NCBI RefSeq assembly: GCF_026626745.1
Contig: NZ_JAPNJW010000001.1
Location: 1,890,001 to 1,954,000, forward strand
Length of the DNA: 64,000 nucleotides
Reading direction: 5' to 3'
Origin: Nannocystis sp. RBIL2
GTDB taxonomy: Bacteria > Myxococcota_A > Polyangia > Nannocystales > Nannocystaceae
This document shows, piece by piece, positions 45,711 through 56,052 of the stretch. The position numbers were made by a program, and so were the translations under genes. Each line of letters starts with the position of its first letter. Positions within the stretch are counted from its first letter, which is position 1. The notes beneath the pieces are model-generated. The model was not told the origin of the DNA. It saw nothing but the letters and a program-made list of their open reading frames with translations, and ran no database searches.

Positions 45711-46418
45711 ATGTCGTCTCTTGGCTTGCGCATTTCTGCCCTCGTCGTCTCGCTGCTCGGCGTCGCCCCGGCGGCGGCCGCCTCGATCGCGGTCACCACC
45801 AGCGAATCCGACTCCGACACCTTCCCCGAGACCACCGGCGAGGCGCCGCAGCTCATCACCATCGTCGAGCCCGCCACCAACGACGTCTTCGTCGGCGCCC
45901 CCGAGGCCAAGGTCCAGGTCATCATCGAGTTCGACCCCACCTTCGACGGCGCCGACATTCACCTGGTCAGCAAGACCCGGCTCGACGGCGACGGCCCGTG
46001 GACCGAGGTCAAGGACGACGTGTGCGCCGCCGGACCGTCGCCGTGCATGCTCGACCTGTCCCTGGCGCCCGACAAGTACATGCTGAGCGCCCAGGGCGAG
46101 GGGCCCGGCGGCGCCCTCGAGCAGTCGGTCGTCATCATCGAGGTCGTCGAGGGCGAGGCGACCGACACCGACGCCAGCGGCTCTGCGACCGAGGGCGAGA
46201 CCGGCGAGACCGGCAGCGCCCCCACCAGCTCCGCGACCGGCGACGGCCCCGGCACCGACTCGACCGGCAGCACCACCGGCGACGACCCGTCCGCGTCGGG
46301 CGGCGACCCGGCCGACGGCGACAAGGGCTGCGCCTGTAGCACCGGTGCGAGCGGCCCCGACGTCCTCGGCCTCGCGCTCGCGCTCCTGCTCGTCCCCGGC
46401 CTCCGCCGCCGGCGCTGA
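45711..46418 (+). CDS. secreted surface protein with MYXO-CTERM-like anchor
   Basis: The 235-residue protein has a Sec signal (LRISALVVSLLGVAPAAAA). A single beta-rich domain follows (about 45-150: LITIVEPATNDVFVGAPEAK, VQVIIEFDPTFDGADIHLVS) with one likely disulfide (DVCAAGPSPCMLDL). A 50-residue Thr/Gly/Ser/Asp linker leads to a C-terminal tail CACSTGASGPDVLGLALALL then RRRR. The tail fits the MYXO-CTERM pattern (Cys box, hydrophobic span, arginines), so it is probably processed and anchored at the cell surface. The function is unknown. Confidence 0.85.
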   Translation: MSSLGLRISALVVSLLGVAPAAAASIAVTTSESDSDTFPETTGEAPQLITIVEPATNDVFVGAPEAKVQVIIEFDPTFDGADIHLVSKTRLDGDGPWTEVKDDVCAAGPSPCMLDLSLAPDKYMLSAQGEGPGGALEQSVVIIEVVEGEATDTDASGSATEGETGETGSAPTSSATGDGPGTDSTGSTTGDDPSASGGDPADGDKGCACSTGASGPDVLGLALALLLVPGLRRRR

Positions 46419-46432
46419 GCGCCCGCAAATGC

Positions 46433-46452
46433 ACATGTCCCAGAGGACATGT
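46433..46452 (+). terminator. ACATGTCC / GGACATGT stem-loop after the MYXO-CTERM gene
   Basis: Arms 46433-46440 and 46445-46452 pair perfectly around CAGA. It lies 14 bases after the stop codon and before the next gene on the same strand, as expected for a terminator. Its stem is identical to that at 45595-45614. Confidence 0.55.
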
Positions 46453-46488
46453 CACCGGCCGCGCCCGCCCTGATGTACGATGCCGGAC

Positions 46489-48044
46489 ATGCGAGCATCC
46501 GGGTGGTGGGCGATCGGCGGCGTCGCCTTGCAGGCGCTCACGGGCTGCCCGACCAGCGAGGCCGACCCGACCGCGACCGCGACCGAGCCCGCCGCGAACA
46601 CGACCTCGAGCACGAGCACCACCGGCGGCTCGCTCGCCCCCGAGCCCACGACCTCGACGACGACCTCGACGACGACCTCGACGACGACCGCCACGACCTC
46701 GACGACCTCGAGCACCACAGCAGCGTCACCGGTGACACCTCGACGGGGCCCGACGGGGCCGTGGTCGCGCTGCAGATCGATCCACCGCAGGTCGTCGTCA
46801 CGGTCGCCAGCGGCTGGTCGTTTCCCGCGCAGTTCACGGCGGTCGGCCTCGACGAGCGCGGCCACGAGGTCCCGGTCGAGGCGGAGTGGAGCCTCGCCGA
46901 GCCGGCGCTCGGCACGATCACGCGCCACGGCGGCACCTTCCAGGCCAGCAACACGGCGGCCGGCGCCGCGAACATCCTCGTCAGCGCCGCCGGCCTGCAG
47001 GCCACCGCGCAGCTCACCGTCGAGCTCGTCGACGACGCGCCGAGCTGTCCGCCGCGCCCGCCGCTGACCGACGGCGACCCGGCCCCCGGCGCCTTCGTCA
47101 AGGTCGTCGCCCCCGAGCACCGCGGCACCGGCATCTACCACGGCCTCTATCTGCCGCCCGACTGGCAGCCTGGACGGCGCTACCCCGTGATCGTCGAGTC
47201 GCCGTGCAACAAGTACGGCGATTTCACCGGCAAGGTCGACGACGCCACTCTCGGCTACTACCTCGCCGGCTGTCGTCATTACGCCTGGCTGGTCCTGCCC
47301 TACATCGAGGGCGGCGCCAACCTCGATTACGGCTGGGGCGACGTGCCGGCCACGATCGCCTACTGGCAGACCCAGCTGGGCCGCACGGTCGACGCCTTTG
47401 GCCTCGATCCCGGCGCGGTGGTGGTCGCGGGCTTCTCGCGCGGCGCGATCGGCACCAGCTTCGTCGGCCTGAATGACGCCACCATCGCCGACGCCTGGCT
47501 CGGCTTCGTGATGCACAGCCACGCCGACGTGGTCACGCCATTGACCCCCGACCAGGGCGCAGGCTCGGCGACGCGAATGCAGCGCGTGCGCGGCCGGGCC
47601 GCCTGGCTGTCGTGGGGCGCAGTCGACGACGGCGGCGCGGCCAACAGCCTCAAGGGCGTCGAGCTGCTCACCGGGTTCGGCTATCCGGTGACCAGCCTCG
47701 CCGTCCCCGGCGTCGGTCACACCGACGCCTGGATGGCCGACGACGCCGCCTCGCGCCAGGCCGCGCAGCAGTGGCTGTTCGCCACGGTGGCCGCGCGACC
47801 GGGCACGCACGCGATCCGCGGCCGGGTGGTCGACGGCGCCGGCCACGGCGTCGCCGACGCGGCGGTCGCCTCGGGCCTGCACGTCACCCGCACCGACGCG
47901 CACGGTTATTACGCGCTCCTCGGCCTGCTCCCCGGCCCGCGCGAGGTCGCGTGCACCCACGCGATTCTCACATGTTCCGAGAGCCAGGCCGTCGACATCA
48001 CCGCCGGCGACGCGGTCGACGTCGACTTCGTCGCCGGGCCCTGA
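46489..48044 (+). pseudogene. esterase-like lipoprotein gene interrupted by a one-base frameshift
   Basis: The gene opens with a lipobox (GGVALQALTGC) and a Thr/Ser linker. The linker includes three tandem copies of a 12-bp unit (46651-46686, ACCTCGACGACG). Between about 46700 and 46750 the reading frame moves by one base. The remaining 430 residues are in the -1 frame: an Ig-like segment (VALQIDPPQVVVTVASGW), an alpha/beta hydrolase (GIYHGLYLPPDWQPGRRYPV, nucleophile VAGFSRGAIGTS, His in VPGVGHTDAW) and a C-terminal carboxypeptidase-regulatory-like domain. Everything else is intact, so a recent mutation or a base-call error is likely. ATG 46480 is also in frame, but TACGAT (46476-46481) looks like a -10 that overlaps it. 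Confidence 0.82.
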
Positions 48045-48049
48045 CGCGC

Positions 48050-48676
48050 CTACTTCTTGCGCGCCGCCTGCACGATCGACGCCTTCCGCAGCGCCCGCAC
48101 CTTCTCGAACAGCGCCACGTTCGCCGCCAGCAGCTTGGCCGTCTTCACCAGCGTCGTCCGCGTCGTCGAGGCCGCGGCCGCGGCCGCCACTGCGGTGAGC
48201 GCCTCGGTGTTCGCCAGCGACTGCTCGGCCAGCAAGAACGCGACGTCGAGGAGCATGCACTCGCGCCCCTCGGCGTCGACCGAGCCCGCGAGCAGCGGCG
48301 CCTGGGCCAGCGCCGCCACCATGTGCCCGGCCGCGCGGCTCGCCGGGCTGACGTACAGCGCCGGCAGCTTGAGCTTGGCCAGCAGCGCCTCTAACGCCCC
48401 CGTGCGCTCCGCGTGCAGCTGCGCCAGCTTCTCGTAAGTCTTGCGCCGCTTGGGCCGCTCGGTCTGCTCCGCCGCCGCCATCGCCACGCGGGCCGCGTGC
48501 CGCTCGTGCATCGCCAGCGCGCTGACGAAGTCGGCGACGAACACCCCGTCGAGCCCGGCCTGCTTGCCGATCGCCTTCAGCTTCGCCAGCGGCACCACCA
48601 GCGCCGGCTCGATCACAGTCATGCCCTCGCGTCGACTGACGCCGCCCTTGTCCTTCGTGACCGTCAAGGTTGCCAT
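48050..48676 (-). CDS. all-helical partner of the ferritin-like protein
   Basis: The 208-residue protein starts at ATG 48676 behind GAATAGGAGGACCC, a strong ribosome site. It is almost entirely helical (VFVADFVSALAMHERHAARV, TYEKLAQLHAERTGALEALL, AGHMVAALAQAPLLAGSV, TTLVKTAKLLAANVALFEKV), with His/Glu pairs on helices. This suggests a small helical bundle. No domain is named with confidence. It follows the ferritin-like gene with 8 bases between, so the two are an operon and probably form a complex or work in turn. Confidence 0.75.
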   Translation of the reverse strand: MATLTVTKDKGGVSRREGMTVIEPALVVPLAKLKAIGKQAGLDGVFVADFVSALAMHERHAARVAMAAAEQTERPKRRKTYEKLAQLHAERTGALEALLAKLKLPALYVSPASRAAGHMVAALAQAPLLAGSVDAEGRECMLLDVAFLLAEQSLANTEALTAVAAAAAASTTRTTLVKTAKLLAANVALFEKVRALRKASIVQAARKK

Positions 48677-48684
48677 GGGTCCTC

Positions 48685-49941
48685 CTATTCCTCCGCCTCG
48701 TCGGCGACGTCCTCGATATCGGCGTGGGGGCGCGAGCGCAGCGCGGGGATCGGGTGCGGGCCCTCGGTGGTCAGGCGGAAGTCGTCGCCGAACTCTTCCA
48801 CGTGGCGATCGATGACCTCCTCGCTCGGCACCTTGATCCCGCCGTTCACCGCCGCCTGGTACTTGAAGTAGCGCGCGTCCGTCGGCAGCGCCGTCAGCGG
48901 GACGAAGTCGAGCCCCACCGAGGTGAGGTCGATCTCCGCGGCCAGGACCTTGCGGATGTACTGCTTGTTCTCCTGGAAGCGCGTCGGCTCGGGCAGCTCC
49001 GCCGGCAGCAGCTCCGCCGGATCGGTGCCCTCGTGGCGGCGCAGCAGCTCGCCGGCCACCCGGACGTGCTCGATCTCCATCGCCAGGTGCAGCTCCCACA
49101 GCTTGCGGATCCGCGGGTCCACCTCGTCTTTCATGAACGACCAGTACAGGTAGCACTCGTTGTAGTGGTGGAACAGCTCGCGCTCGAACCACGAGTCCAG
49201 CGGGTCGAGCAGCGACTCGTACTGCGTCACGTGCTGCTCCTCGATCTCCGCGATCTCGAGGTACAGGCCGCGCGCCAGCGGCGGCACGTAGGTCGGCCCG
49301 ACGTTCATGTAGAAGTTCATGGTCTGCTGCTCGGCCGCCACGATCGTCATCGAGTGCAGCCGCGACAGCGGGTCGACGGTGTGGGTCTCGAAGTGGCGCC
49401 GGACCTCGTCGTACGGGTGGCGGTGTTCGACCACCGTCGGCCGCCCCGGCATCACCTCGGTCAGGTTGCCGACGATCTCGTGGACCCGCTTGGGCCCCTC
49501 GACGAGGTCGATGAGGTTGGCGTAGCGGTACAGGTGATCGAAGTCCTCGAGCAGGCCGAAGTGCAGCACCTGCTGCAGGTACGGGTTCGGCTCGGTGCGG
49601 GCCAGCCACGCGGTCAGATCGATCGCCACCTGCTCGTAGGCCAGGGTGGTCTCGAGCACGCTCTGGTCCCCGGGGAGCAGCCAGTTGACCGCCTTCTGCT
49701 GCTGTTGGTCGACCCGCCGCACCAGCGCGAGTTGGCGCTTGACCGCCCAGTCGTCGGTGTGGCGCGCGAACTGGTGGGAGAACATGACGGACTCGACCTC
49801 GATGCCGTTCATCACGATCACGCGCGCGCGCGTGTACGGATGCACCTCGCGCTTGTCGAACGGCTGGACGTTGAGCTCCGACCAGTTGCGGATCTGCTTC
49901 TCGAGCGGGATCCCTTTCTCGGCGAGCGGATTGAAGCCCAT
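48685..49941 (-). CDS. ferritin-like domain protein, candidate di-iron protein
   Basis: The 418-residue protein begins GFNPLAEKGIPLEKQIRNWS and carries several ExxH-type pairs on long helices. Examples are LLEDFDHLYRYANL (about 128), EIAEIEEQHVTQYESLL (about 235) and WELHLAMEIEHVRVAGELL (about 290). Together with TLAYEQVAIDLTAWL (about 103), these could supply the glutamates and histidines of a ferritin-like four-helix di-iron site. The family seems conserved but has no known function. The protein is soluble. Its ATG (49941) is preceded by AAGGAGAGTCTCC on the minus strand, a strong ribosome site. It is the first gene of a two-gene unit. Confidence 0.78.
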   Translation of the reverse strand: MGFNPLAEKGIPLEKQIRNWSELNVQPFDKREVHPYTRARVIVMNGIEVESVMFSHQFARHTDDWAVKRQLALVRRVDQQQQKAVNWLLPGDQSVLETTLAYEQVAIDLTAWLARTEPNPYLQQVLHFGLLEDFDHLYRYANLIDLVEGPKRVHEIVGNLTEVMPGRPTVVEHRHPYDEVRRHFETHTVDPLSRLHSMTIVAAEQQTMNFYMNVGPTYVPPLARGLYLEIAEIEEQHVTQYESLLDPLDSWFERELFHHYNECYLYWSFMKDEVDPRIRKLWELHLAMEIEHVRVAGELLRRHEGTDPAELLPAELPEPTRFQENKQYIRKVLAAEIDLTSVGLDFVPLTALPTDARYFKYQAAVNGGIKVPSEEVIDRHVEEFGDDFRLTTEGPHPIPALRSRPHADIEDVADEAEE

Positions 49942-50482
49942 GGAGACTCTCCTTCATCCCCGCTGTGGACGCGCTGTTTCGCACCGCGCGTCGTGGGGAG
50001 CGTTCGATCCGGTAACACCGACCCTCGCCGCCGCCACTCGCTCGCTCCCTGCAGCGCTGTAGCCCGTCCCCGATCGTCGCGCCGGCTTCGCCCCCGACTG
50101 CCACCATTCGTGCGGAGAGCCCGCTCTTCGCTATCGCTGCAGCGCGAGCATCGATATCGAGCGTGTGCGCCGATTCGCCCGGACCGCGGCGCCCTCCGGA
50201 CCGCAGCGACGACCTGGGCAGACCCCTCGGCCTCGTCGATCCTCATCGAGCTCGGCGACACCGGACTCGCGTCGCTCCGAACTGCGACGCGAGTCACGGG
50301 TCGTCGGCCGGCTCGAGCGACCCCCGCGCCGGGCCGCTCGGCGGGCGCAAGCCTTCTGGTCCGACGGCGGCGGGCCCGCGCACGCGGCCGGGCTCACGGG
50401 TGCGCGGGGCGTCCGCGGCGTGCATCGGCGTGTGGCGGCGCCCGGGATGCGTCGCGCGCGATCGCTGACACACCCCGTCGCC
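49942..50482. other. intergenic region between divergent genes
   Basis: These 541 bases separate the ferritin-like pair (leftward) from the aminotransferase and galactose genes (rightward). Both promoters should be here, but I see no convincing -35/-10 pair, hairpin or gene. Confidence 0.45.
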
Positions 50483-51757
50483 GTGAATCACCACGACCTC
50501 GCCCTCTCGTCATCGTCGCGCACGTTCACGACCTCGCAACAACTTCTGACGCGCGCGCGGGCCCTGATCCCCGGCGGCTATCACCTGTCCGGTCGGCCGC
50601 TGGTGACCCCCGCCGATTCGCCGATGTACTTCGAGCGCGGCGCCGGCAGTCGCGTGTGGGACGTCGACGGCCACGAATACATCGACTACGTCATGGCATA
50701 CGGCCCGCTCCTCCTCGGCTACGCCCACGAGGAGGTCGACCGCGCCGCCTTCGCGCAGGCCCGTCGCGGCAACCTGCTGACGCTCAACCACCCGCTGCAC
50801 CTCGAGTTCGTCGAGCGCCTGGTCGCGCGGCTGCCCGGGGCCGAGATGGGCGCCTTCTTCAAGACCGGGTCCGACGCCACCACTGCCGCGCTGCGACTGT
50901 CGCGGCGGGCCACCGGTCGGCGCCGCGTCGCACGCTGCGGCTATCACGGGTGGCACGATTGGTGCCTCCCGCTGGCCGACTTCGTGCCCGACGGGCTCGA
51001 CCGCCAGGTCCTCGAGTTCCGGCCCGACGAGCCGGAGTCGCTGCGCGAGCTGCTGCGGGCCCACCCCGGCGAGGTCGCCGCGGTGATCCTCGCGCCCGAG
51101 ATGATGCCGTCCTCGCGCCCCGAGCTCGCCCAGCGGTTCGCCGAGCTCGCGCGCGAGCACGGCTCCGTGTTCATCCTCGACGAGATCAAGACCGGTCTGC
51201 GCATTCGCCCCGGCTCCTTTCAACAGTGGGCCGGCGTCGTCCCCGATCTGACCACCCTCAGCAAGGCGCTCGGCAACGGCTGGCCCGTCGCCGCGGTAGT
51301 CGGCCGCCGCGACGTCATGCGCCACGGCGCCGAGCTTCACATGTCGGCCACCTACCACGGCGAGACCACCGGCCTCGCCGCCGCGCTCGCCGTCCTCGAC
51401 GTCCTCGACCGCTCCGACGTCACCGGCCACGTGTGGCGCCTCGGCGAGCGCCTCATCGCCGGCCTGCAGGCCGCCGCCGAGCGCCACCGCGTGCCCGCCG
51501 TGGCCTACGGCGAGCCGCTGCCGCCGATGCCGTTCCTGCGCTTCACCCACCCCGACCCGCGCGTGCGCGACGCGGCCGCGGCGACCTTCTACACCGAGAT
51601 GCTGCAGCGCGGGATCTTGCTGCACCCGCGCCACCTCTGGTTCGTCAGCGCCGCCCACTCCGACGACGACATCGATCGCACCCTCGCCGCCGCCGAGGCC
51701 GCGATGCTCGCGGCGGCGGCCAGGCATCATTCGTCGCTGGATCCGTCGCACCCATGA
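50483..51757 (+). CDS. class III PLP aminotransferase, glutamate-1-semialdehyde aminomutase-like
   Basis: The 424-residue protein follows the fold I, class III pattern: ARALIPGGYHLSGRP and SRVWDVDGHEYIDYVMAYGP at the N-terminus, then FFKTGSDATTAALRL, RCGYHGWHDWCLP, the PLP-ring Asp in VFILDEIKTGLR, the Schiff-base Lys in LTTLSKALGNGWP and the phosphate-binding TYHGETT. It is close to glutamate-1-semialdehyde 2,1-aminomutase, but sequence alone does not fix the substrate. It may instead transaminate a sugar or polyamine. GTG 50483 is chosen as the conserved part starts soon after. It is 245 bases upstream of the GH2 gene, so operon membership is uncertain. Confidence 0.88.
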   Translation: MNHHDLALSSSSRTFTTSQQLLTRARALIPGGYHLSGRPLVTPADSPMYFERGAGSRVWDVDGHEYIDYVMAYGPLLLGYAHEEVDRAAFAQARRGNLLTLNHPLHLEFVERLVARLPGAEMGAFFKTGSDATTAALRLSRRATGRRRVARCGYHGWHDWCLPLADFVPDGLDRQVLEFRPDEPESLRELLRAHPGEVAAVILAPEMMPSSRPELAQRFAELAREHGSVFILDEIKTGLRIRPGSFQQWAGVVPDLTTLSKALGNGWPVAAVVGRRDVMRHGAELHMSATYHGETTGLAAALAVLDVLDRSDVTGHVWRLGERLIAGLQAAAERHRVPAVAYGEPLPPMPFLRFTHPDPRVRDAAAATFYTEMLQRGILLHPRHLWFVSAAHSDDDIDRTLAAAEAAMLAAAARHHSSLDPSHP

Positions 51758-52002
51758 ATGACTGCGATTGTCATGACAGGCGCCAATCGTCGCGTCCGCG
51801 GCGCCCTGGGACTTACCCTGGAGCTCGCTCCTCGTCGCACTTTTTTACGCCCGGCTTCGCTTGTCAGCGCGCGAAGCTGGCCCATGCTCGGCGGACCGCG
51901 GCGCCGAGCGAGCAAGACTGCGAGCGCCGCGGCGAGCGGCCGTCCGCGCAGCCCCGGCGCGGCGCGCCTCGAGATCCGCCCCGTGCTGTCGACGAGCGTA
52001 AC

Positions 52003-53844
52003 GTGCCCGGCCCCCCGCATACGAACTCCGACCTCACGCCGACGGGCCGCGGCTATCCGCGCCCGCTGCTGCGGCGGGCCGACGACAGCTGGGTCAGCCT
52101 CGACGGCGCGTGGGACTTTGCGATCGATCGCACGGGCCAATGGCGGCACCCCGCAGAGGTCGCCTGGAAGGGCTCGATCGAGGTCCCCTTCGCGCCGGAG
52201 ACCGAGCGCAGCGGCGTCGGCGAGCGCGGCTACTTCGTCGCCTGCTGGTACCGGCGCCACCTGATCCTCCCGGCCGCCTCGCCGCGCGAGCGGCTGTTCG
52301 TCCGCTTCGGCGCGGTCGACCACGCCGCCACCGTGTGGATCGACGGCGCCCACGTGGCTACCCACGAGGGCGGCTACACCCCGTTCTCGGTCGAGGTCAC
52401 GCGAATGGGTGGCGCCGGCAAGCCGATCGAGCTGGTCGTGCGCGCCATCGACGACCCGCACGACCTCGCCAAGCCGCGCGGCAAGCAGGACTGGCAGGAG
52501 CAGCCGCACTCGATCTGGTACCCGCGCACCACCGGCATCTGGCAGAGCGTCTGGCTCGAGCGCGTGCCTCACGTCCACGTCGCGCACCTGCGCTGGACCT
52601 CGAACCTCTTCCGCTGGGAGATCGGGTTCTCGGCGCAGCTCGCCGGCCTCGTGCCGGCGACCCTGAGCCTGCGGCTGCGGCTGTTCAGCGGCAGCCGCCT
52701 TCTCGTCGACGATCAGTACCAGTGCACCCACAACGAGCTGCACCGGCGGATCCCCCTCTCCGATCCCGGCATCGACGACGCGCGCAACGAGCTGCTGTGG
52801 TGCCCGGGCTCGCCCAACCTGCTCGACGCCGAACTCGAGCTCGTCGACGACCACGGCGTCGTCGTCGACGCGGTGCGCAGCTACACCGCCCTGCGCACGA
52901 TCGCGGTCCACCGCGACCAGATCCTGCTGAACGGCCGGCCGATCCGCCTGCGCATGATCCTCGATCAGGGCTACTGGCCCGACACCGGCATCACCGCCCC
53001 TGACGACGCCGCGCTGCGGCGCGACGTCGAGTTGGTCCTCGCCATGGGCTTCAACGCGGTGCGCAAGCACCAGAAGATCGAGGACCCGCGCTATCTCTAC
53101 TGGGCCGACCACCTCGGCCTCCTGGTGTGGGAGGAGATGCCGAGCGCCTACCGCTTCACCGGGCGGTCCGTGCAGGCCCTCATCCAGGAGTGGATCCAGG
53201 TGCTGACGCGCGACAGCAGCCACCCCTGCATCGTCGCGTGGGTGCCGTTCAACGAGTCGTGGGGCGTGCCGAACCTGCCCGACAACCCGTCCGAGCGGCA
53301 CTACGTCACCGCGCTGTATCACCTCACCAAGACCCTCGACCCCAACCGGCCGGTCGTCGGCAACGACGGGTGGGAGAGCGTCGCCACCGACATCATCGGC
53401 ATCCACGACTACGAGGTCGACCCGGCGCGGATGTTGCTGCGCTACCAGGCCCCGAACGTGCGCAACAACCTCTACGAGCGCGAGCGCTTCGGCGGCCGCG
53501 AGCTCGTCCTCGGCAACTTCCAGTCCTTCGACCACCCCGTGGTCCTGTCGGAGTTCGGCGGCATCGCCTTCTCGGACGACCGCCGCGGCACCTGGGGCTA
53601 CAGCCGCTCGAACGACGTCGGCGAGCTCGAGCGCCGCCTGCACGCGCTCTTCACCGTCGTGCGCGCCCAGGACATCCTCGCCGGCTATTGTTATACGCAG
53701 TTCGCCGACACCTATCAGGAGGCCAACGGCCTCTTGTTCGCCGACCGCACGCCCAAGCTGCCGATCGAGCGGATCGCCGCGCTCAACGGCCTCGGGCCGC
53801 CGACGCCGCACGACGACCACGGCCACCACGGGCAGGAGGTCTAG
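52003..53844 (+). CDS. glycoside hydrolase family 2 (beta-galactosidase/glucuronidase type)
   Basis: The 613-residue protein has the GH2 order. A sugar-binding N-terminal domain comes first (DDSWVSLDGAWDFAIDRTGQ, CWYRRHLILPAASP, HVATHEGGYTPFSVEV, WYPRTTGIWQSVWLE), then a beta-sandwich. A TIM barrel follows with the acid/base in CIVAWVPFNESWG (Glu of NES) and the nucleophile in HPVVLSEFGGIAF. No signal peptide is seen, so it acts on imported oligosaccharides. GTG 52003 is used; the frame is open upstream without recognisable sequence. It ends 1 base before galT, whose ribosome site (GGGCAGGAGGTC) overlaps its end, so the genes form an operon. Its position suggests release of galactose for GalK. 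Confidence 0.9.
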   Translation: MPGPPHTNSDLTPTGRGYPRPLLRRADDSWVSLDGAWDFAIDRTGQWRHPAEVAWKGSIEVPFAPETERSGVGERGYFVACWYRRHLILPAASPRERLFVRFGAVDHAATVWIDGAHVATHEGGYTPFSVEVTRMGGAGKPIELVVRAIDDPHDLAKPRGKQDWQEQPHSIWYPRTTGIWQSVWLERVPHVHVAHLRWTSNLFRWEIGFSAQLAGLVPATLSLRLRLFSGSRLLVDDQYQCTHNELHRRIPLSDPGIDDARNELLWCPGSPNLLDAELELVDDHGVVVDAVRSYTALRTIAVHRDQILLNGRPIRLRMILDQGYWPDTGITAPDDAALRRDVELVLAMGFNAVRKHQKIEDPRYLYWADHLGLLVWEEMPSAYRFTGRSVQALIQEWIQVLTRDSSHPCIVAWVPFNESWGVPNLPDNPSERHYVTALYHLTKTLDPNRPVVGNDGWESVATDIIGIHDYEVDPARMLLRYQAPNVRNNLYERERFGGRELVLGNFQSFDHPVVLSEFGGIAFSDDRRGTWGYSRSNDVGELERRLHALFTVVRAQDILAGYCYTQFADTYQEANGLLFADRTPKLPIERIAALNGLGPPTPHDDHGHHGQEV

Positions 53845-53845
53845 C

Positions 53846-54921
<1,076 letters not shown>

Positions 54922-54925
<4 letters not shown>

Positions 54926-56052
54926 CGGGCCGCGACGTCTTCGCCGCGCTGTTCGGCCACGGCAGCGACGTCTGCGCCAGCGCCCCCGGTCGCGTCAACC
55001 TGATCGGCGATCACACCGACTACAACGGCGGCTTCGTCCTGCCGACCGCGCTGCCGCAGCGCACCCGCGTGCAGCTGAAGCGGCGCGCCGATCGGGCCGT
55101 GCGGGCCGCCAGCGCCCAGCGCCCCGGCGTGGTCGGCTACGAGCTCGGCGCGGAGCGCAAGACCGGCGGCTGGGTCGACTATGTGCAGGGCGTCACCGCC
55201 ATCCTCGCCGGCGAGGGGCGCCCGCTGGCCGGCTTCGAGCTCCACGTCGACTCGGACGTGCCGGTCGGCAGCGGCCTGTCGTCCAGCGCCGCCCTCGAGG
55301 TCGCGCTGCTCCGCGGCCTGCGCAAGCTGTTCTCGCTGGCGTTCGACGACGACGTCCTGGCCGCCCTGGCCCACCGCGCCGAGACGGAATTCGTCGGCGC
55401 GCCGGTCGGCATCATGGACCAGTTGGTCTGCAGCCGCGGCGACGAGGGCTCCGCGCTGTTCATCGACACCCGCTCTCGGGTCGTCGAATCGATCGCCTTG
55501 CCGCCGCAGCTCGGCCTCGTCGTCATCGACTCCGGCGTGCCGCACGATCACAGCACCGGTCATTACAAGACCCGCCGGGCCGAATGTGAGCAGGCCGCGG
55601 CGCTGCTCGGCGTCTGGCAGCTCCGCGACGTCGACGCCAGCGACCCGCGGATCGCCGGCCTCCCCGAGCCGCTGGCGCGGCGCACCCGCCACGTCGTCCA
55701 CGAGAACCAGCGGGTCCTCGACGCCGTACGCGCATTGACGGCCGGCGACCTGCCCGCGCTCGGGCGATTGTTCGACGAATCACACCGATCGATGCGCGAC
55801 GACTTCGAGGTCTCGTTGCCCGCCATCGACCTGCTGGTGGCCCTGGCCCGCCGCCACCCCGAGGTCTTCGGCGCGCGCCTCACCGGCGGTGGTTTCGGCG
55901 GTGCGGTCGTGATCCTCACCGCACACGCCCACACCGCCGCGGTCGCGCTCGACGTCGTCGCCGCGTACTCGGCGATCCTGCCCCGCGAGCCAGTGGTCAT
56001 TCTCCCATGGTTGCACGCTCAACAAAACCATCCCATGAACCTCGAATCATGA
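54922..56052 (+). CDS. galK: galactokinase
   Basis: This 376-residue GHMP kinase phosphorylates galactose at C1 with ATP. The galactokinase signature is GRVNLIGDHTDYNGGFVLP, with Asp where most members have Glu (GEHTDYN). The GHMP phosphate loop is PVGSGLSSSAALEV, and the C-terminal glycine-rich motif is RLTGGGFGGAVVIL. ATG 54922 overlaps the galT stop. Its own stop overlaps the ATG of the glycosyltransferase. Confidence 0.96.
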
